Notes under the pieces: model-generated
Seen by the model: only the letters and a program-made list of their open reading frames with translations
The model's database searches: none
What the model was told of the DNA's origin: nothing
From: Tenodera sinensis
Lineage: Eukaryota > Arthropoda > Insecta > Mantodea > Mantidae
NCBI GenBank assembly: GCA_030765045.1
Contig: CM060964.1
Coordinates: 147,959,065 to 148,023,064, forward strand
Length of the DNA stretch: 64,000 nt
Reading direction: 5' to 3'
Position numbers and translations under genes: made by a program
In this document: positions 33,737-47,025 of the stretch, one piece after another
Position numbering within the stretch: the first letter of the stretch is position 1
Layout: each line of letters opens with the position of its first letter

Positions 33737-34340
33737 GTGGTCAGGCCCTGGAGCAGTGTCTACCGCAATATACCCTGCCACGGCTGCAATTTCTTCTTTT
33801 GTGTTGATGGAGTTGTAAGTTTCATCAAGCTCTGTATGACAAATTTCAGTAAATTTAGAAGCGTTATACATGTTGTATGCTGGTATTTTCAGAGGAAAAT
33901 ATTGTTGAGCAGTTTTCAAACATTTTGTTAAGTTCAATCTTACAATTTTTGGTGTCCGATTCCAATACTCTACATGCCGCCTTTCTTCTCTGATCATAAA
34001 ACTGAAATTGTGTAAGTTGATAATCGTACTTGTATTTTCTCTGGTTACGAGCTCTTTCTGTTGTACGTTGGGGATTTGAGGTCTTATTGTACATTTTACC
34101 CTGATCTGCAAGGTGTTGTTTACTTCTGGTTATATAGTATTTTGTAGCAAGATGTTTCGGGCCAGGAAGGAGGTGAATGGAAGTACTCAGAAATTTTGAA
34201 AACTCATGTATGAGTATGTTTAACTCAGAACTGTTTACAATGGCCGGCTTAGAAAATTTGTTCCTCCATTCACATAATTCTGATTTAAAATTAACCTTTT
34301 CACTGCCATCATGATGTTCATTGGAAACAGTGCCCATTTC

Positions 34341-36968
34341 AGATGCTACTGATTGAATGTTTGGTTAAGAGTTGTGTACGGTATATTTGCGGATGCGAGC
34401 AACTAATGTGAATTTTCATGCCACAGTGTGGGCATTACACTCTATTCCGATTTAAATCAGTATTATCTGGAGTTTCCTGTCTTCCTTTCCTGTGTTGGCT
34501 TATGTTCAACAATGTAGCATTCTAAACTGTGCTCATAGCATTAATGAAATCTGTAGCGATTTACAGCATTTAGCATGCAATAGCATGCTGAACAATTGCT
34601 GAATTAAATAAATATGTGGATTATGAATACCTGCAGATATTTGTGTAACCTGATAGTGCTCTTATTTTGTTATAATTAGTAAAAACTGAGGAGCTTCTAT
34701 ATCCTTTGTTGTATCTAGACTCATGGCCTACTCAGGTACTTCACTATTTGTACAAACAGTATTGAACCTAGAACAATTAAAGAGTAGAAGGAGAGATGGG
34801 AGAGAAGGGGAGGGGGAGAGACAGAGTGCATTTATACATAACAGCAGAGTTAGGTCCAGGATTGTGAACATAGATTAAAACAAAGTATAAAGCATAAACA
34901 GTGATATCTCTTCAAAGATTTTTATTCTTAATATATTGTATGCATTATAAAAATAGAGACAGACATACAAAATAGTGCACTAAATCACACATTCCATATT
35001 TAATCTCTCATTTAATTTCTTTGTTTCCAGAAATTAGAATTCTTTACAGAGTGGTATGCCTAAAACGGTTTTACAGTTTAAGATTATGGATTATTATTAA
35101 ATTTAAAATGAAAATATTATTGGAGATGGTGAATTTAAAGATGAAAATTACAGAGGTTCCCACATTTTATTTTACATGAGATGATCAATTATTTTTAATC
35201 AATAGTAGCATTTATTTAAGTGGCCAATATATTACCTGCAAAATAATTTGTTATATATAGCTAACAGGGATTAGACACTAACTATAAATAAATGGTATGG
35301 GGATATTTCAATTGGGAGGAACAATTTACTAGGAGAATTCTAGTAGAGTATAACATCAGTTACATGATATAACAGACAAACTATGAATACATCAATGAAA
35401 GATGCCTATATAGTTTATCTTAAATTTTATGTGACTATTAGAATTTACTCTATAATAGAATGGTATGTTGATAATATTGGGTAAGAGAAGGGCTTGCTTG
35501 CCCAAGATTACTGGTATAGATATCCAAAGGTTCCAGAAAGGAAGAGGCTTCAAAGCATATTTTACATGACTTGTGGAATAGAAGAATGGAGATTAAACTT
35601 CCTTAAAATAAAATTGCTTCAAATGAATATAGAAATAGCATGTAAGGTGAAACTTTCTGAAGGTAGATCTCAAATTCAGTGTTTACACAATATAAATCAT
35701 ACAAAGTTAAATTAAATGAATATGGTCAATTGATAAGTACTCTAGATTGCAAGAGCTACACGTCATAATTGTTACTCAGTAGTTGTCGCTAATTTTTATA
35801 TATATTGCCATATTATAGTTAATATTTAATAATTTCTCTATATATTATACTGTGTTTTACTTTTGAAAATAAAACTATGGATATCTTACTCTTCCCAGAA
35901 TTTTACTTGTTCTACTTAATGTAATTTAAAATATTTTGCTCCAAAGCTTAGGAATGTATGGAGGGAGAGAGGGAGAGATAGGGGGGGGGGGAAGGAATGG
36001 AAAGAATTATGAACATACTGTATACTCCAGTAATGATACTGAATGAAAATGTTCACATTATTCTTGAGTTAAAGTATTGTTAGTTTACCATCATAATTCT
36101 ATTAGAATTCTATAGTGAATTTTTTGACATCCTATTAGCATGTTTATGGTCTAGAATTATTTATTTAGGACACCAAGTGTATTAGAAAACCTTTAAGCAG
36201 TACAGTGCAGGGATTTCTTCTTTCAACAGAAAATCCGTGAATTATAGGGACGAAACCCAAATGAGAGTAATATTCTGAATGCTATATCTCCCATATTAAT
36301 TCTTAGCCAAAGTAAAACATATACAAAACAGTCAAGTTTATTGACTGCTGCCATTTATCTGAGAACCATGTTTAAACCAATGATTACAGAGAATAACAAG
36401 TTTTTAAAACAGCCAATGAAAATGAGATCGTAAATGTAATTTGTGCTGTTGACTGGATAAAATCCTCAAACATGCAGCTTGACCAAAGTGTTGTTGAATA
36501 CATTATATTAAATCATCTTCCAATAATTGTATGTGGCACCATTTTGTCCATACTGTGTGAAAGGTATATAAGAACAACATGGTGTTATTGTGTAAATCTG
36601 AAACAACATTTTTAGAGTTATGGACTGACTAACTATAATCTCTGATGAGATAGATACTTAAAGTTTAACTGTCAGACAAACATTACACTAGATGTGCTGA
36701 AATTCCGTTACTTTGTCTATTTTTACTCATATTTAAAACAAATGAAAACCATAGTTGGCATTTCTGAAAGAGAAAAATAACAAGGAACACTTAAAAAAAT
36801 AATGAACATTAAGTTTGCCCTGTGAATACACAAAAGAGTTTATAACATATGTTAAGTCTAATCATGGAAGGGTTCACCAATAACTCAGAAGTACATGATC
36901 ATAACATGTAGAATAAAACTAAATTAAAGGGAAAAAATATGTTAAATATATTAGTCTAACCGTAAGAT
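34341..36968. other. Non-coding stretch
   Basis: AT-rich sequence with purine-rich patches at about 34790-34830 and 35957-35997 (including a G-run). No gene, TIR pair or SINE head is recognised. Confidence 0.5.
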
Positions 36969-36972
36969 TATA

Positions 36973-37771
36973 CCAGGTGGCCCACCAGAGCTGGCCCCAC
37001 CTTAAGTAGATAACCCTTCGTGCGTTAAAACAGTTGCAGAAGTTCACGGCAGAAGAGAGGCCAGTGGCGTTGCTGCTTCTTAGCGGGACGTGAGGTGAGA
37101 GGCAATTGAAAGAGAGTGTGTACTTTGTGATAATAAACAATAACAGTATAAACAACTGAGAAAGTCCATTCTACTTACAGGATCTTTATTTTCCAGGGAA
37201 TAAACTCACTCCTGTATATGCTACTATTGTCTAACATTTGAATTAGAGATTGTAAAGAGCAAGCATGAGGACAGGTAATGTTTCATTGGCATTTCTTCAT
37301 TTCTTATTAATGTTATTGCTGTATTTGTTTATTCCATATTATTAGTTATTGTTATTATTGATATTGTTAATTTATTACTGTTAATTATTTATTATTTCTA
37401 TTAGTGTGTTTATTATTATTATTGTTAGTATTATTATTGTTATTATTGTTAGTATTATTATTATTCAGAATACGCATTGCAGAGTAAATCTAAACGTCAA
37501 AGCGATCAGAGCTGCGCTGTAAGCTGAAGATAAACAGAATATAAAGCACGCTAGTGCATCTGTAGTTAGCCTTGTGAGACTTTCTCAGCTGTTTATACTG
37601 TTATTGTCTATTATCATGAAGTACACACGCTCGTTCAATTGCCTCTCACCTCACGTCCCGCAGAGAGGTGGCAACGCAACTGGCCTCTCTTCCGCCGTGA
37701 ACTTCTGCAACTCTTTTTACACACGAACGGTTATCTACTTACAGTGGGGCCAGCTCTAGTGGGCCACCTGG
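36973..37771. mobile_element. Foldback-type element with 194-bp inverted arms
   Basis: Arms at 36973-37166 and 37578-37771 are long inverted copies with only a few mismatches. Both outer ends begin CCAGGTGGCCCAC, and both are bordered by TATA (36969-36972 and 37772-37775), which may be the target duplication. The 411-bp centre is non-coding and includes a TTA-rich stretch at about 37300-37460. The open frames in the two arms mirror each other and are not genes. This is a MITE or foldback element of unknown superfamily. Confidence 0.88.
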
Positions 37772-37962
37772 TATAGCATCTTAGCCCCATATTTAACCCA
37801 GAATTATTATCATTATTATTATTATTTTTTTTTTTTTTTGCTAATTTCAATTTTTAAAAAATTTTTTTTTTTTATTTACTTTATTACATCTCTAAGTAAC
37901 ACAAATATACTGAATAAAATACAAAAATAAGTATTCATTACTCAGTTTTGAAAATATTTGCT
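37772..37962. other. Spacer with T-runs
   Basis: Short AT-rich spacer with T-runs between the foldback element and the next inverted repeat. Confidence 0.5.
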
Positions 37963-39013
37963 GTTACCATATGGTAATGCAAGGCGCTTCCACTGCTTAT
38001 GGTGTATAATTTTCATTAAGAAATTGTATTCTCAATCTTCAGCAGCTTAGTATTCTATATCATTATTAACCTCTCCCACAAAAAATTAACAATTTCAACT
38101 TAGGTATGAAAGCATCGTGTAATTTCACAAAAATGCACTTATGAAATACACACATCAGTACTTTAAAATCCAGTGAGTACGAAAGGGAATAATCCAGTTG
38201 ATGCACAATCCAACACTTAACTTCAAGCACACTGTTTTCACTGTTGTTATCAGCACACCTTTTCCTTTTTCCTCCTTCCGTTGGCTGGGCAAACTGGTCA
38301 GTTCTGTCAAATCTTACAGAATTTGATATGCGACTGTTAAGAGATATCCATGAAGCTGCTGGTCTTCCAAATCCTTTTGGTACAGACTAGTATCTCTTAA
38401 ATTGGACAGCAGCCATTTCTCTTTTGAAATCCAGCTGAGCCCATAAAGGTGTTGTATTTGGTGACTAGCCTTGGTCTTGGAATCATTACATTTCCCTTCT
38501 GCTGCTATGAAAATCTCTTTATTTGACCTACTTCTTGTGCACCATGTAAAGAAGAGATCATTGTGACTATTGAATTATCCATCCATCCATCAGACATAAG
38601 CCAATCCATCATTCTTCTCTAATACTAATCTCAAAAGGCCCATAATCCTTTTTGGACAGAACTAATTGTTTTCCAGGGGGCATCCTTTAGGGATTCTACT
38701 TTCTCTAATACAGGCATGTCAAACATCACTCCCAGGGTGTGAAGAGAGGAGTCCACCCCTCCTGAACTGCAGTAGCACACGCTAGTAAAATCAGTTTTCG
38801 CTTTGCTTTTCTCGTTCTCCGATCTGAAGGGAGGGAAAATAGGGGAATATTTTCACACTTGGCGAGTGCTGTTTGACATGCCTGCTCTAATAGTATAGTG
38901 CCATCACTGTAGATTATTTCCATTGCTTCAGCAAGTTAAAGCCTTTTCTTGAAACAACATAATGAAATACATGTCTTACTGATTATATCCGCCTAGCATT
39001 GCCATATGGTAAC
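37963..39013 (-). mobile_element. piggyBac-type remnant between CCATATGG inverted ends
   Basis: The ends are inverted copies of about 25 bp: GTTACCATATGG, then AATGC and AGGCG, at 37963 reading right and at 39013 reading left. Between them, minus-strand sequence at about 38620-38380 encodes the core of a piggyBac-family transposase: WMD, DNSIVTMISSLHGAQEVGQIK and PRPRLVTKYNTFMG (the -YN-x-FMGG- block with catalytic context). A C-terminal region near 38330-38260 has SVRFDRTDQF and basic residues. The N-terminal half is missing and frameshifts occur. A small hAT MITE is inserted at 38711-38884. No flanking TTAA is evident. Confidence 0.65.
38711..38884. mobile_element. 174-bp hAT-type MITE
   Basis: Inverted ends CAGGCATGTCAAACATCACTC (left) and GAGTGCTGTTTGACATGCCTG (right) are flanked by a perfect 8-bp duplication, CTCTAATA, at 38703-38710 and 38885-38892. 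The ends fit the CAGG-x-x-TGTCAAAC type of hAT termini. The short minus-strand open frame across it is not a gene. Confidence 0.9.
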
Positions 39014-39366
39014 ACTGAAATTAGGAAGCCATAAATTCACTGTTTTTCTCTGAATCACCTTATAACTCATAGAGAATACATATTACACTACACACAGAAA
39101 TACACCACCAAGAAACAATTCACATAATAACTTAAAGCATATAAAAATATACTTATTTGAAACGGATGCCCATTTCAGTCCCACATTCAGCAACAGCAGT
39201 TTTCAAAACAGTCAGTATGTTATTATTGTAACAAACATGACACTGAACATTATATTGTCGTAAACATGGTTTCTTTACAGAGCAATTAGTAGTGGTACCA
39301 AACCTTCAATGTAATTTTTGAAAGCACAATAACAACTTTAAGAATGTGTTACCATATGGCAATGCT
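38994..39366. repeat. 22-bp inverted repeat pair with CCATATGG core
   Basis: TAGCATTGCCATATGGTAACAC at 38994-39015 is exactly inverted at 39345-39366. The left member is also the right end of the piggyBac-type remnant. The 330 bp between the repeats are AT-rich and non-coding. The pair may bound a second, small element of that family. Confidence 0.6.
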
Positions 39367-41107
39367 AAGCATTGATGGATTTAGGAACAGAAAAATTGCC
39401 AAAAATTTAAAACTGAATTAAGTAAATTTCTGCTTATAGATCATTTCTATTCAACCGGAGAACTCGATCTATTACTCTAAGACATTCCCTGTGAAATATT
39501 TATTCAACAATCTTAACCCATTAAAAATACTGTACCATTGTCACTTTTGTTTCTAGTATCAAGGATACTGAAAATGAACCCACTGTTGTGCATATTACAC
39601 AAGATTGTTGTATTTAGTAACAATACTTCTGTGCCTATAATGTAATTTGAATTGTATCATGTTATATGTATGACATCATAGATTCAATGAATATAATTAT
39701 CAATTGGACATTTTATTATCTACTGTTTTGACAAATCCTAAAACATATATTTGTCATGTGGATGAAATAAATTGAATATCAAGTTCCATTTGGTTTGAAA
39801 TGATATCTCAAGGTGTCTATATGGAACAAAAACTCTAGGTCAAATGAAAAGTGAATATGCTAGAAAACCAAATTATACACCATTATGGTTCTACATGGTG
39901 GTAAATATTCTGAAAGTGGCACTCATAAATAAAAGTAGAATATTTAGCCATTAATTAATACTATTTGGACATGATCAAGTTTATCTCATGATAATAGTCC
40001 TATCGATCCGTATCTCAAAATTCTACACAAAGTACAAAGAAAATAAATCTTTTTAGTTGGTTAGAATATACAATCTTTATATATACACACAATAAAAGGT
40101 GGAAGATGAGATTCACATGATTTAGGTGCTTAGAAAAATAGCTGTAGAGTATTTATATCAGAGCAATTGATATACATATGAAGTTACCAAGAACACAAAC
40201 TATGTATACACTGGTAAATTTAAGTCTGAATGAATGAATGTATGTACACTAGCTCACAATAATTGTCACTGGTTTAACACTTTTTATTTAAATTCTGTTA
40301 TTATATTTTTAAAAGTATTGTTACATAAAAGTGATACTTGGTAACAAACATACAAAAAATTACTGTCTTAAAAGATTTACAAATTTCTCAGTATCTCAAG
40401 TTTAAAACACATTAGTGTATGTTCTACACTAAAATTCACCATCTCCAATCATTATAAACTAAAATTGCTACACATAATGATTGTATATTATTTTTACAGC
40501 CATTCTCAAAAAGGTACATTTAATTGTTTAAATCAACAATTTCTGATCCATACAATCCATAAAGTAAAATTATCAAGATACAAACTGCTCTATAAGAACA
40601 AATTTTGCAGAGAATGTAGCTTACAATGGTGCTGCAATGGAATACAAGCCACTATGCTGTATCATTATATTAATATTTTTGTATAAGTATATATGAAAAC
40701 CAATCATTCAGTAGGTAACATTTATTCAATGAAAAATCTTTTATTCCAGCATGTCTATAGAGATTTGCTTTACAATGCCAGGACTGTCATTAGTTTTTGT
40801 TTGTGTTAATAATAAATGTTAGAAAAATTAATTCAATATAATCATAAGCTTTTCTCATTCATATTTCTGAATTCCTATTAAAACTACAGGTTTATCCCAA
40901 ACCTTCACTTAAAATGAAACCTTTGGAAAAGATTGCACAAGGCTAAGACCAATGAAGTGATAAAATATGGCATGGATAAGAATTTGATATAGTGATGAAA
41001 CGATACCTCTATTGTTAAGGCAATACCTTGTTCACTGATTATGTACTTAATTATTAATTTTCTGTGCTTAAACACACGTAACTAATTTTGTCACATAATA
41101 TTAAAAA
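39367..41107. other. Non-coding stretch
   Basis: AT-rich with short frames only. No motif, TIR pair or SINE is recognised. Confidence 0.5.
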
Positions 41108-41660
41108 TTTTACAAATGCTGTCTTATCAGACTCAAAAGCAGCAATCCTATCAATAGTTTCTGATAATAAACAGTCCACACCCAAACACACTAAAAATCA
41201 TCAATATGATAAATCAATCAACAAAATTGAATAAAAAAATGGTATTACAATGGATGCCAGCACACTTTGGTTTACATGGCAATGAGACAGCAGACAACTT
41301 AGCCAAAAAGGGATGCCTTTTCGCCTATGGACCAACTAGAAAATTAACATTTGATTCTGTAAACAGTTAATAACAAACCAATATAAAAACTTTAATAAAA
41401 TGAACAACATTACAATATCTCAAGGAAAAAAAATGGGAAGTTCTTATCCAGAATCCAAAAGTAATACCAGATCTACCTAGGAAAAGAACCGTTGCAGCCT
41501 TTTGATTATTAACAGGACATGATCGTATGGCTAAACATTTACATAGAATCAGAAGAGTCCCCAATTAGTTCATTATACAATCTAAACAAAGAAATGGACT
41601 CATATTCAAAAATGTTCATCAGTTATCAATATACAAAATGGTTATGAAAAATATTGAAGT
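41108..41660 (+). pseudogene. LINE RNase H and C-terminal fragment
   Basis: Plus-strand pieces read as the RNase H end of a LINE polymerase: LSDSKAAILSI near 41130, then LQWMPAHFGLHGNETADNLA near 41245-41305 (the conserved HxGxxGNExAD block), then RKRTVAAFRLLTGHDRMAKHL near 41480-41540. The last motif resembles the block before the C-terminal zinc site in Jockey-type LINEs, and a matching HDCLASHLYRIGI block occurs at 48860-48800 on the other strand. Frameshifts interrupt the sequence, and no reverse transcriptase is present. Confidence 0.72.
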
Positions 41661-43635
41661 GTAAGGAGACTAATGACTTCACTGTCAACTGTTGAGTATT
41701 AGAAAACAATATTTTGATTTTGCTCATCCTGTTTAGGTGTCACAGTATCATGTTCCGACAGTGATGGGTAACTCCTACATTACTTTCTGAATGGAGATTC
41801 TATAAACTTCATTTGGTATATGAATGTACATGCTTCTTTAAATCTGTTGTATTAATAACTTACCACTGCACAAAAATGCTTTTCTACATATTTTACTCAC
41901 TGCTCTTTTTTATTAGTACTGTCTACTTCCAAACAGTTCCACACTTCACTCATGTTTTATTCAATACCACTGTTGTACATCGGTAAAACAAAATATTTGT
42001 GGCAATTACTCATACAGTATAACTGGAAGGCACAGTTGTAACTAAAGTTTGACTTGCAAACACTAACAAATGAGATGAAAGAACAAATATTGCCATGCAT
42101 GCTGTATTAACTCATGTCTTAACTTCTGATTTGTTTCTGCTGAATTCACGGATTTTAGTCACCAGAGTAGGTAAATGTAAAGGCCGAGCGAGTCATCAAG
42201 CCAAGCTAATACAGAAGTGTGATGATGTGCACCAGCTAAATCAGTTAACTCTGCATGTTATATGAGTAATTTTACTCATTTGCTTTGTATGTTTTCATTT
42301 AGACTCAAGAGTCTGGAATGTTGTATTCATTCACTCACAGGAAGCACATCATGATCTATCAAGAACTACAGTCCAGCATTCTTTGGGGACACATGCGAGG
42401 CAATAATGGGAATTCTTGACTCTTTTCATCCCGTATCAGCATAAAGTTAAATGCAATAATTTTTAAATAATGCAAAAATTAAAAGTTTAAAAGTATCAAA
42501 GGTTTATCTCAAAGTATTAGACATACTTCGATACCAATTATTGAGAGTAATACAGTCCTGTGTCTTATTCCATTATATTTCCATATTGATCCTACATCAC
42601 TATAAACCCAAAGGATGTTACTATCTAACAAGTAGTCTTATGGACAATGTCTTTTCAATTTTATATCTGTTGGTCTACTGTTACATACAATATCTAGAGG
42701 AATTGTAAACAATGAGCAGTTCATTATTTTCGTGTTCTTATATTGCCAAGTATCATCATGTTTGTAAAACTAGCTTACTACATACTTTGAAATTTGCACA
42801 CAGCTGATACTGATATTTGAAGACCTTCAGGAGATAATCTATCATATATGAGGTGTCTGCTTGGTTGTGTTTGATGAAATTATGGTGGAATTTTCAAAAC
42901 TGAATTGAGTAAGAAGTTTTGGAACAAATTAAGCACATTTTTGTAGATTTTAGTGCTGTTATATTGTTTTGAAACATATGATAACAGATTAGGATTTATC
43001 ACTATGGTGCACTCTTGCTCAGCTATTTCCTACATGAGTGAAGTGTGTACTCCATCCATGATTAAGAAAAATGCACTAAGAATTGCTTTTAAATTAATAC
43101 TGCAATATAAATTGAGAAATATATGGAATTTGTAACTGGTAAAGGAAGTTGTGAATGTTGCATACAATATTATAAGTATCTTCTACAATATAGTGATATT
43201 GTGTCCCTACACCAGAAACTATTGTTGCATCTCTAGCTTCCATGATTTGGATCAGAGCATATTAATAATGTAGATTTCTTTTACTTTCTCTGCCACCTAT
43301 GCCATTTTATTTATGAGGAATGTTAAACTATAAAGTGTAACCATCAAATTCACACATGTTACAAGAATTGAAGGACAAAGTCACGAGAGAAATACACTGA
43401 ATCAGTCAGTGTTAACTTTTGCGAGTAAACCAGAATTGTTTTTGGGGATAGGGAATGTGTTTGCGTTGAAGATCATCAATTTCAACTTCTGTTGTGATGC
43501 AGGTAAACCTAATGTAAGTTAGTACAGTAGTTAGTGTTTCGTACCCATGACTTGCTGGTCTTTTATGGGCAACTCTGGCAGAGGGTGCACCAGTCCTTGT
43601 CTGGCTCAATACAGCCGTGGTATGGTCTGGCTGAT
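41661..43635. other. Non-coding stretch
   Basis: AT-rich sequence without recognised coding, repeat or TIR structure. Confidence 0.5.
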
Positions 43636-43647
43636 CTAAGAATGCAC

Positions 43648-43892
43648 GGTTGTTGTAGTAGTGTTTAACGCCCACTTTTACTACTACGGCACCGCAGGCA
43701 GTGACACTGATGATACATGGGATGAAGATGGAGCACCGGTGGAATGAGATGGTGGGGGAAACCGGAGCACCCGGAGAAAACCTGCCCTGGTGCCGCCTCG
43801 TCCACCACGAATACCACATGCGGGTCCCTGGGATCGAACCCGGGTCACCTAGGTGGTAGGCGAGCGCGCTAACCGCTCGGCCACGGCGCCGC
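43648..43892 (-). mobile_element. tRNA-derived SINE (family B), full copy
   Basis: On the minus strand it starts GGCGGCGCCGTGGCCGAGCG (A-box region) with B box GGTTCGATCCC, and ends in (AAC)n. A perfect 12-bp duplication, CTAAGAATGCAC, flanks it at 43636-43647 and 43893-43904. It is a close relative of the copy at 23227-23467. The 175-codon minus-strand frame across it is an artefact. Confidence 0.93.
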
Positions 43893-43904
43893 CTAAGAAT
43901 GCAC

Positions 43905-44161
43905 TGTAGTTCTTCTACTGATATTGCAAATATTTTCACAAATTCCTTTGCCAGTATATCAGGTATAGAGGTTTAAAGGTGACAGTAAATTTTGAGCTAC
44001 ATTTACCCCATTCCAACTTATTTCTTTTCACATGCTTCCTCAATTTCTCAGTACATTTAATATTGAATTTTTCATCATGTTCCCCACACAATGAGCTGGA
44101 GCAATGCTAAAGAATAAGTTGATCATATGTTGAATATAGAGCAAACTGCATCTACCTTGCA
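43905..44161. other. Spacer
   Basis: AT-rich; no feature is seen. Confidence 0.4.
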
Positions 44162-45094
<933 letters not shown>

Positions 45095-46043
45095 GGTAAC
45101 AAACAGGTGAACTGCAATATTTTAATTTATGGATATTTGATATCCAAGTTCAGTTAGCTTAATTTTCTATACTGATTTCCACACTTTTGGTCACTTACAT
45201 ACGAACTAATGCAAGTCCTTTTTATGAGGTAGGCATGATCCAGCAACACAGAAATTCTGGCAGTTTTTTTTTTATTGGCAATGAGTGGTTTGACAGTGCA
45301 ATCTAGATCTGGTATACAACAGAAAGATTTGTTACAAAGTTAGCAACTGCAGTATGAGGTGTGAGGCTTTGCATTCCATTGTTTGTAATTTTCTGTATCT
45401 TATTATAGAGAACTGAAACTTTTTTAGCTGGGGCACAACTCAGTTGTATAAATTTAAAAATAGTTCAATTAAAAGTAGCAAAATATGAAAACTGCAGGAG
45501 GCAACCTATGCATTGCCTTAAACATACTGAAACTGTGTTTGTTTATGTGCAAAAGCATTCACATTAAGAATTTTATCCAAGTATATTAATTACTTGAAAT
45601 ATAGCAATTTATTTCTATGCTAACACAATGTTTTAGTTTCTCAGGAGAAGCTATGGGACTGCTACTTCAGAAACCATGATTAAGGCAATAATGCTTTCAT
45701 TACTGTATGAAACGGTGCTTAAGCAATCAGGTACACTTGCATATAAGTTTGAGAACCATACAACTCTGATAGTTCTGTTGTGTATCTGACAAGTGATTAG
45801 TAATCTACATTAATAACTTTGAATAGTATAAACATATCTACAAAACTAGAAATTTTAGTTCAATTTTTTCTTTACTATGACATATTATTACTGGCTGCAT
45901 GGATACTGAAACAAATTCTAACTAAATCATGAAAACCTTGTAAATGTGATAGTGTTTACAAAAATAAATAGTGAAGCTTAATATTAAAGATTCCACAAAT
46001 CTCTATAATAACGAAGTCAAGGTTAAGAAGTGAAATACAGAAA
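45095..46043. other. Non-coding stretch
   Basis: AT-rich sequence with no recognised feature. Confidence 0.5.
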
Positions 46044-47025
46044 TACTGGGTGTTTAAAAAAAGTGTCCAATATTACAACAGGAGCCTGGACTGGTCAAAA
46101 CTAGAATAAAGTTTCCTATAAACATACGTCTGGAAAGAAATACCTGCTGAGATATGAGCCATTATGCCCATGTTGAATGTGAGTTGTGTTTGGTGGAGCA
46201 GTCGTGTAGTTGAGGCATCAGAATCAGTTTAGTCTCAATGTGTGGGCAGGAATTGTGGGTGACAGACTCCTAGAATCATGCGTTTTACTGAGCATTAACA
46301 GGTGCTGTGTATCATTGATACCTGTAGATGAGTTACCTGTGCTTTTGGAGGACATTGTCCTTGTAGAAAGACAATGCATGTGGTTTATGCATGATGGGGC
46401 ACCATCCCAATTTGTATGTATCGTGCGACACTACTTTAAACAAACATTTAATGGACAATGGATTGGTCGAGGAGGTCCAGTAACATGGCCACCCCGTTCG
46501 CTGGAGCTCAATCCATTGGATTTCTGGCTATGAGGATATTTAAAGATATTGAGTATGCCAAACCCATTGACAATGTGCATACGTTACAAGAGTGTGTGAC
46601 CAATGCATCTGCCCAAATCGAAGAGCAGCCAAGTGAGTTCGAAGGAGTTGGGGATTTTTGGAGAAGAACTGAGTCATGTGCAAGAATGATTGGTAACCAC
46701 ATGGAGGAACTCTCTTAGTAATATCAACATGACATGCAGATGGTACCAGAGGACAAAATGGCAAAAATCATCAGAATTCCTGTTTAGTGTTTATGGGTGT
46801 TTACCCAGCAATTGTTCTGCTAAGCATTTGTGACAGTTAAGTGTTCACCAGAGCTTGCTTGTTGGATGAAGCCCATTGTCTGGTGTAAATACTTAACGCA
46901 AGTAAAATGGCTCATATCTCAACACATATTTGTTTTTGGGCATATGTTTACAGGAACATTTATTCTAGTTTTAACCAAACCAAACTCCTGTTGCAATATC
47001 GGACACTTTTATTTAAATACCTGTA
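46044..47025 (+). mobile_element. Mariner-like element, internally deleted, TA target site
   Basis: Inverted ends of about 115 bp start after TA (46044-46045) and finish before TA (47024-47025); they share AAAAGTGTCC and the inner ATATGAGCCATTT. The coding part (46210-46720) has QFSLNVWAGIVGDRLLES, then MWFMHDGAPSQF (second catalytic Asp), WIGRGGPVTWPPRS and LNPLDFWL (third catalytic Asp). A stop then replaces the Trp of the usual LWGY motif, and a frameshift follows before the C-terminus. The N-terminal DNA-binding region and first catalytic Asp are missing, giving a 978-bp element. It is the same family as the remnant at 2780-4010. Confidence 0.92.

Larger units (their letters stand above)
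30636..34340 (-). pseudogene. R2-like LINE, split by a hAT element
   Basis: On the minus strand, 34340-33745 carries the region before the reverse transcriptase and its first block (TAPGPDH). The frame resumes at 32081 after the hAT insertion: LKLAYTVLIHKKDD, LSNWRLITICSMLRHIVERVL, FNEHQRGFS, YDCGFLNISKAFDNI, QGSPLSLMPYNLA, and MGFTDNTVTIG (catalytic box with DN in place of DD). Near 30960 a zinc-knuckle and endonuclease-like C-terminus follows: LCRRCGREKETLAHVGSC then HHQVRSLI. The CxxC-ETLAH-x-x-x-x-C motif is typical of R2- and R4-type LINEs with a C-terminal restriction-like endonuclease. No 28S rRNA target sequence flanks it. Confidence 0.82.

Noticed and set aside
36919..37759. Two similar open frames on opposite strands
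   Set aside because: They lie in the two arms of the foldback element and mirror each other; not genes.
43412..43939. 175-codon minus-strand frame
   Set aside because: It crosses the SINE-B copy at 43648-43892; the reading frame is accidental.
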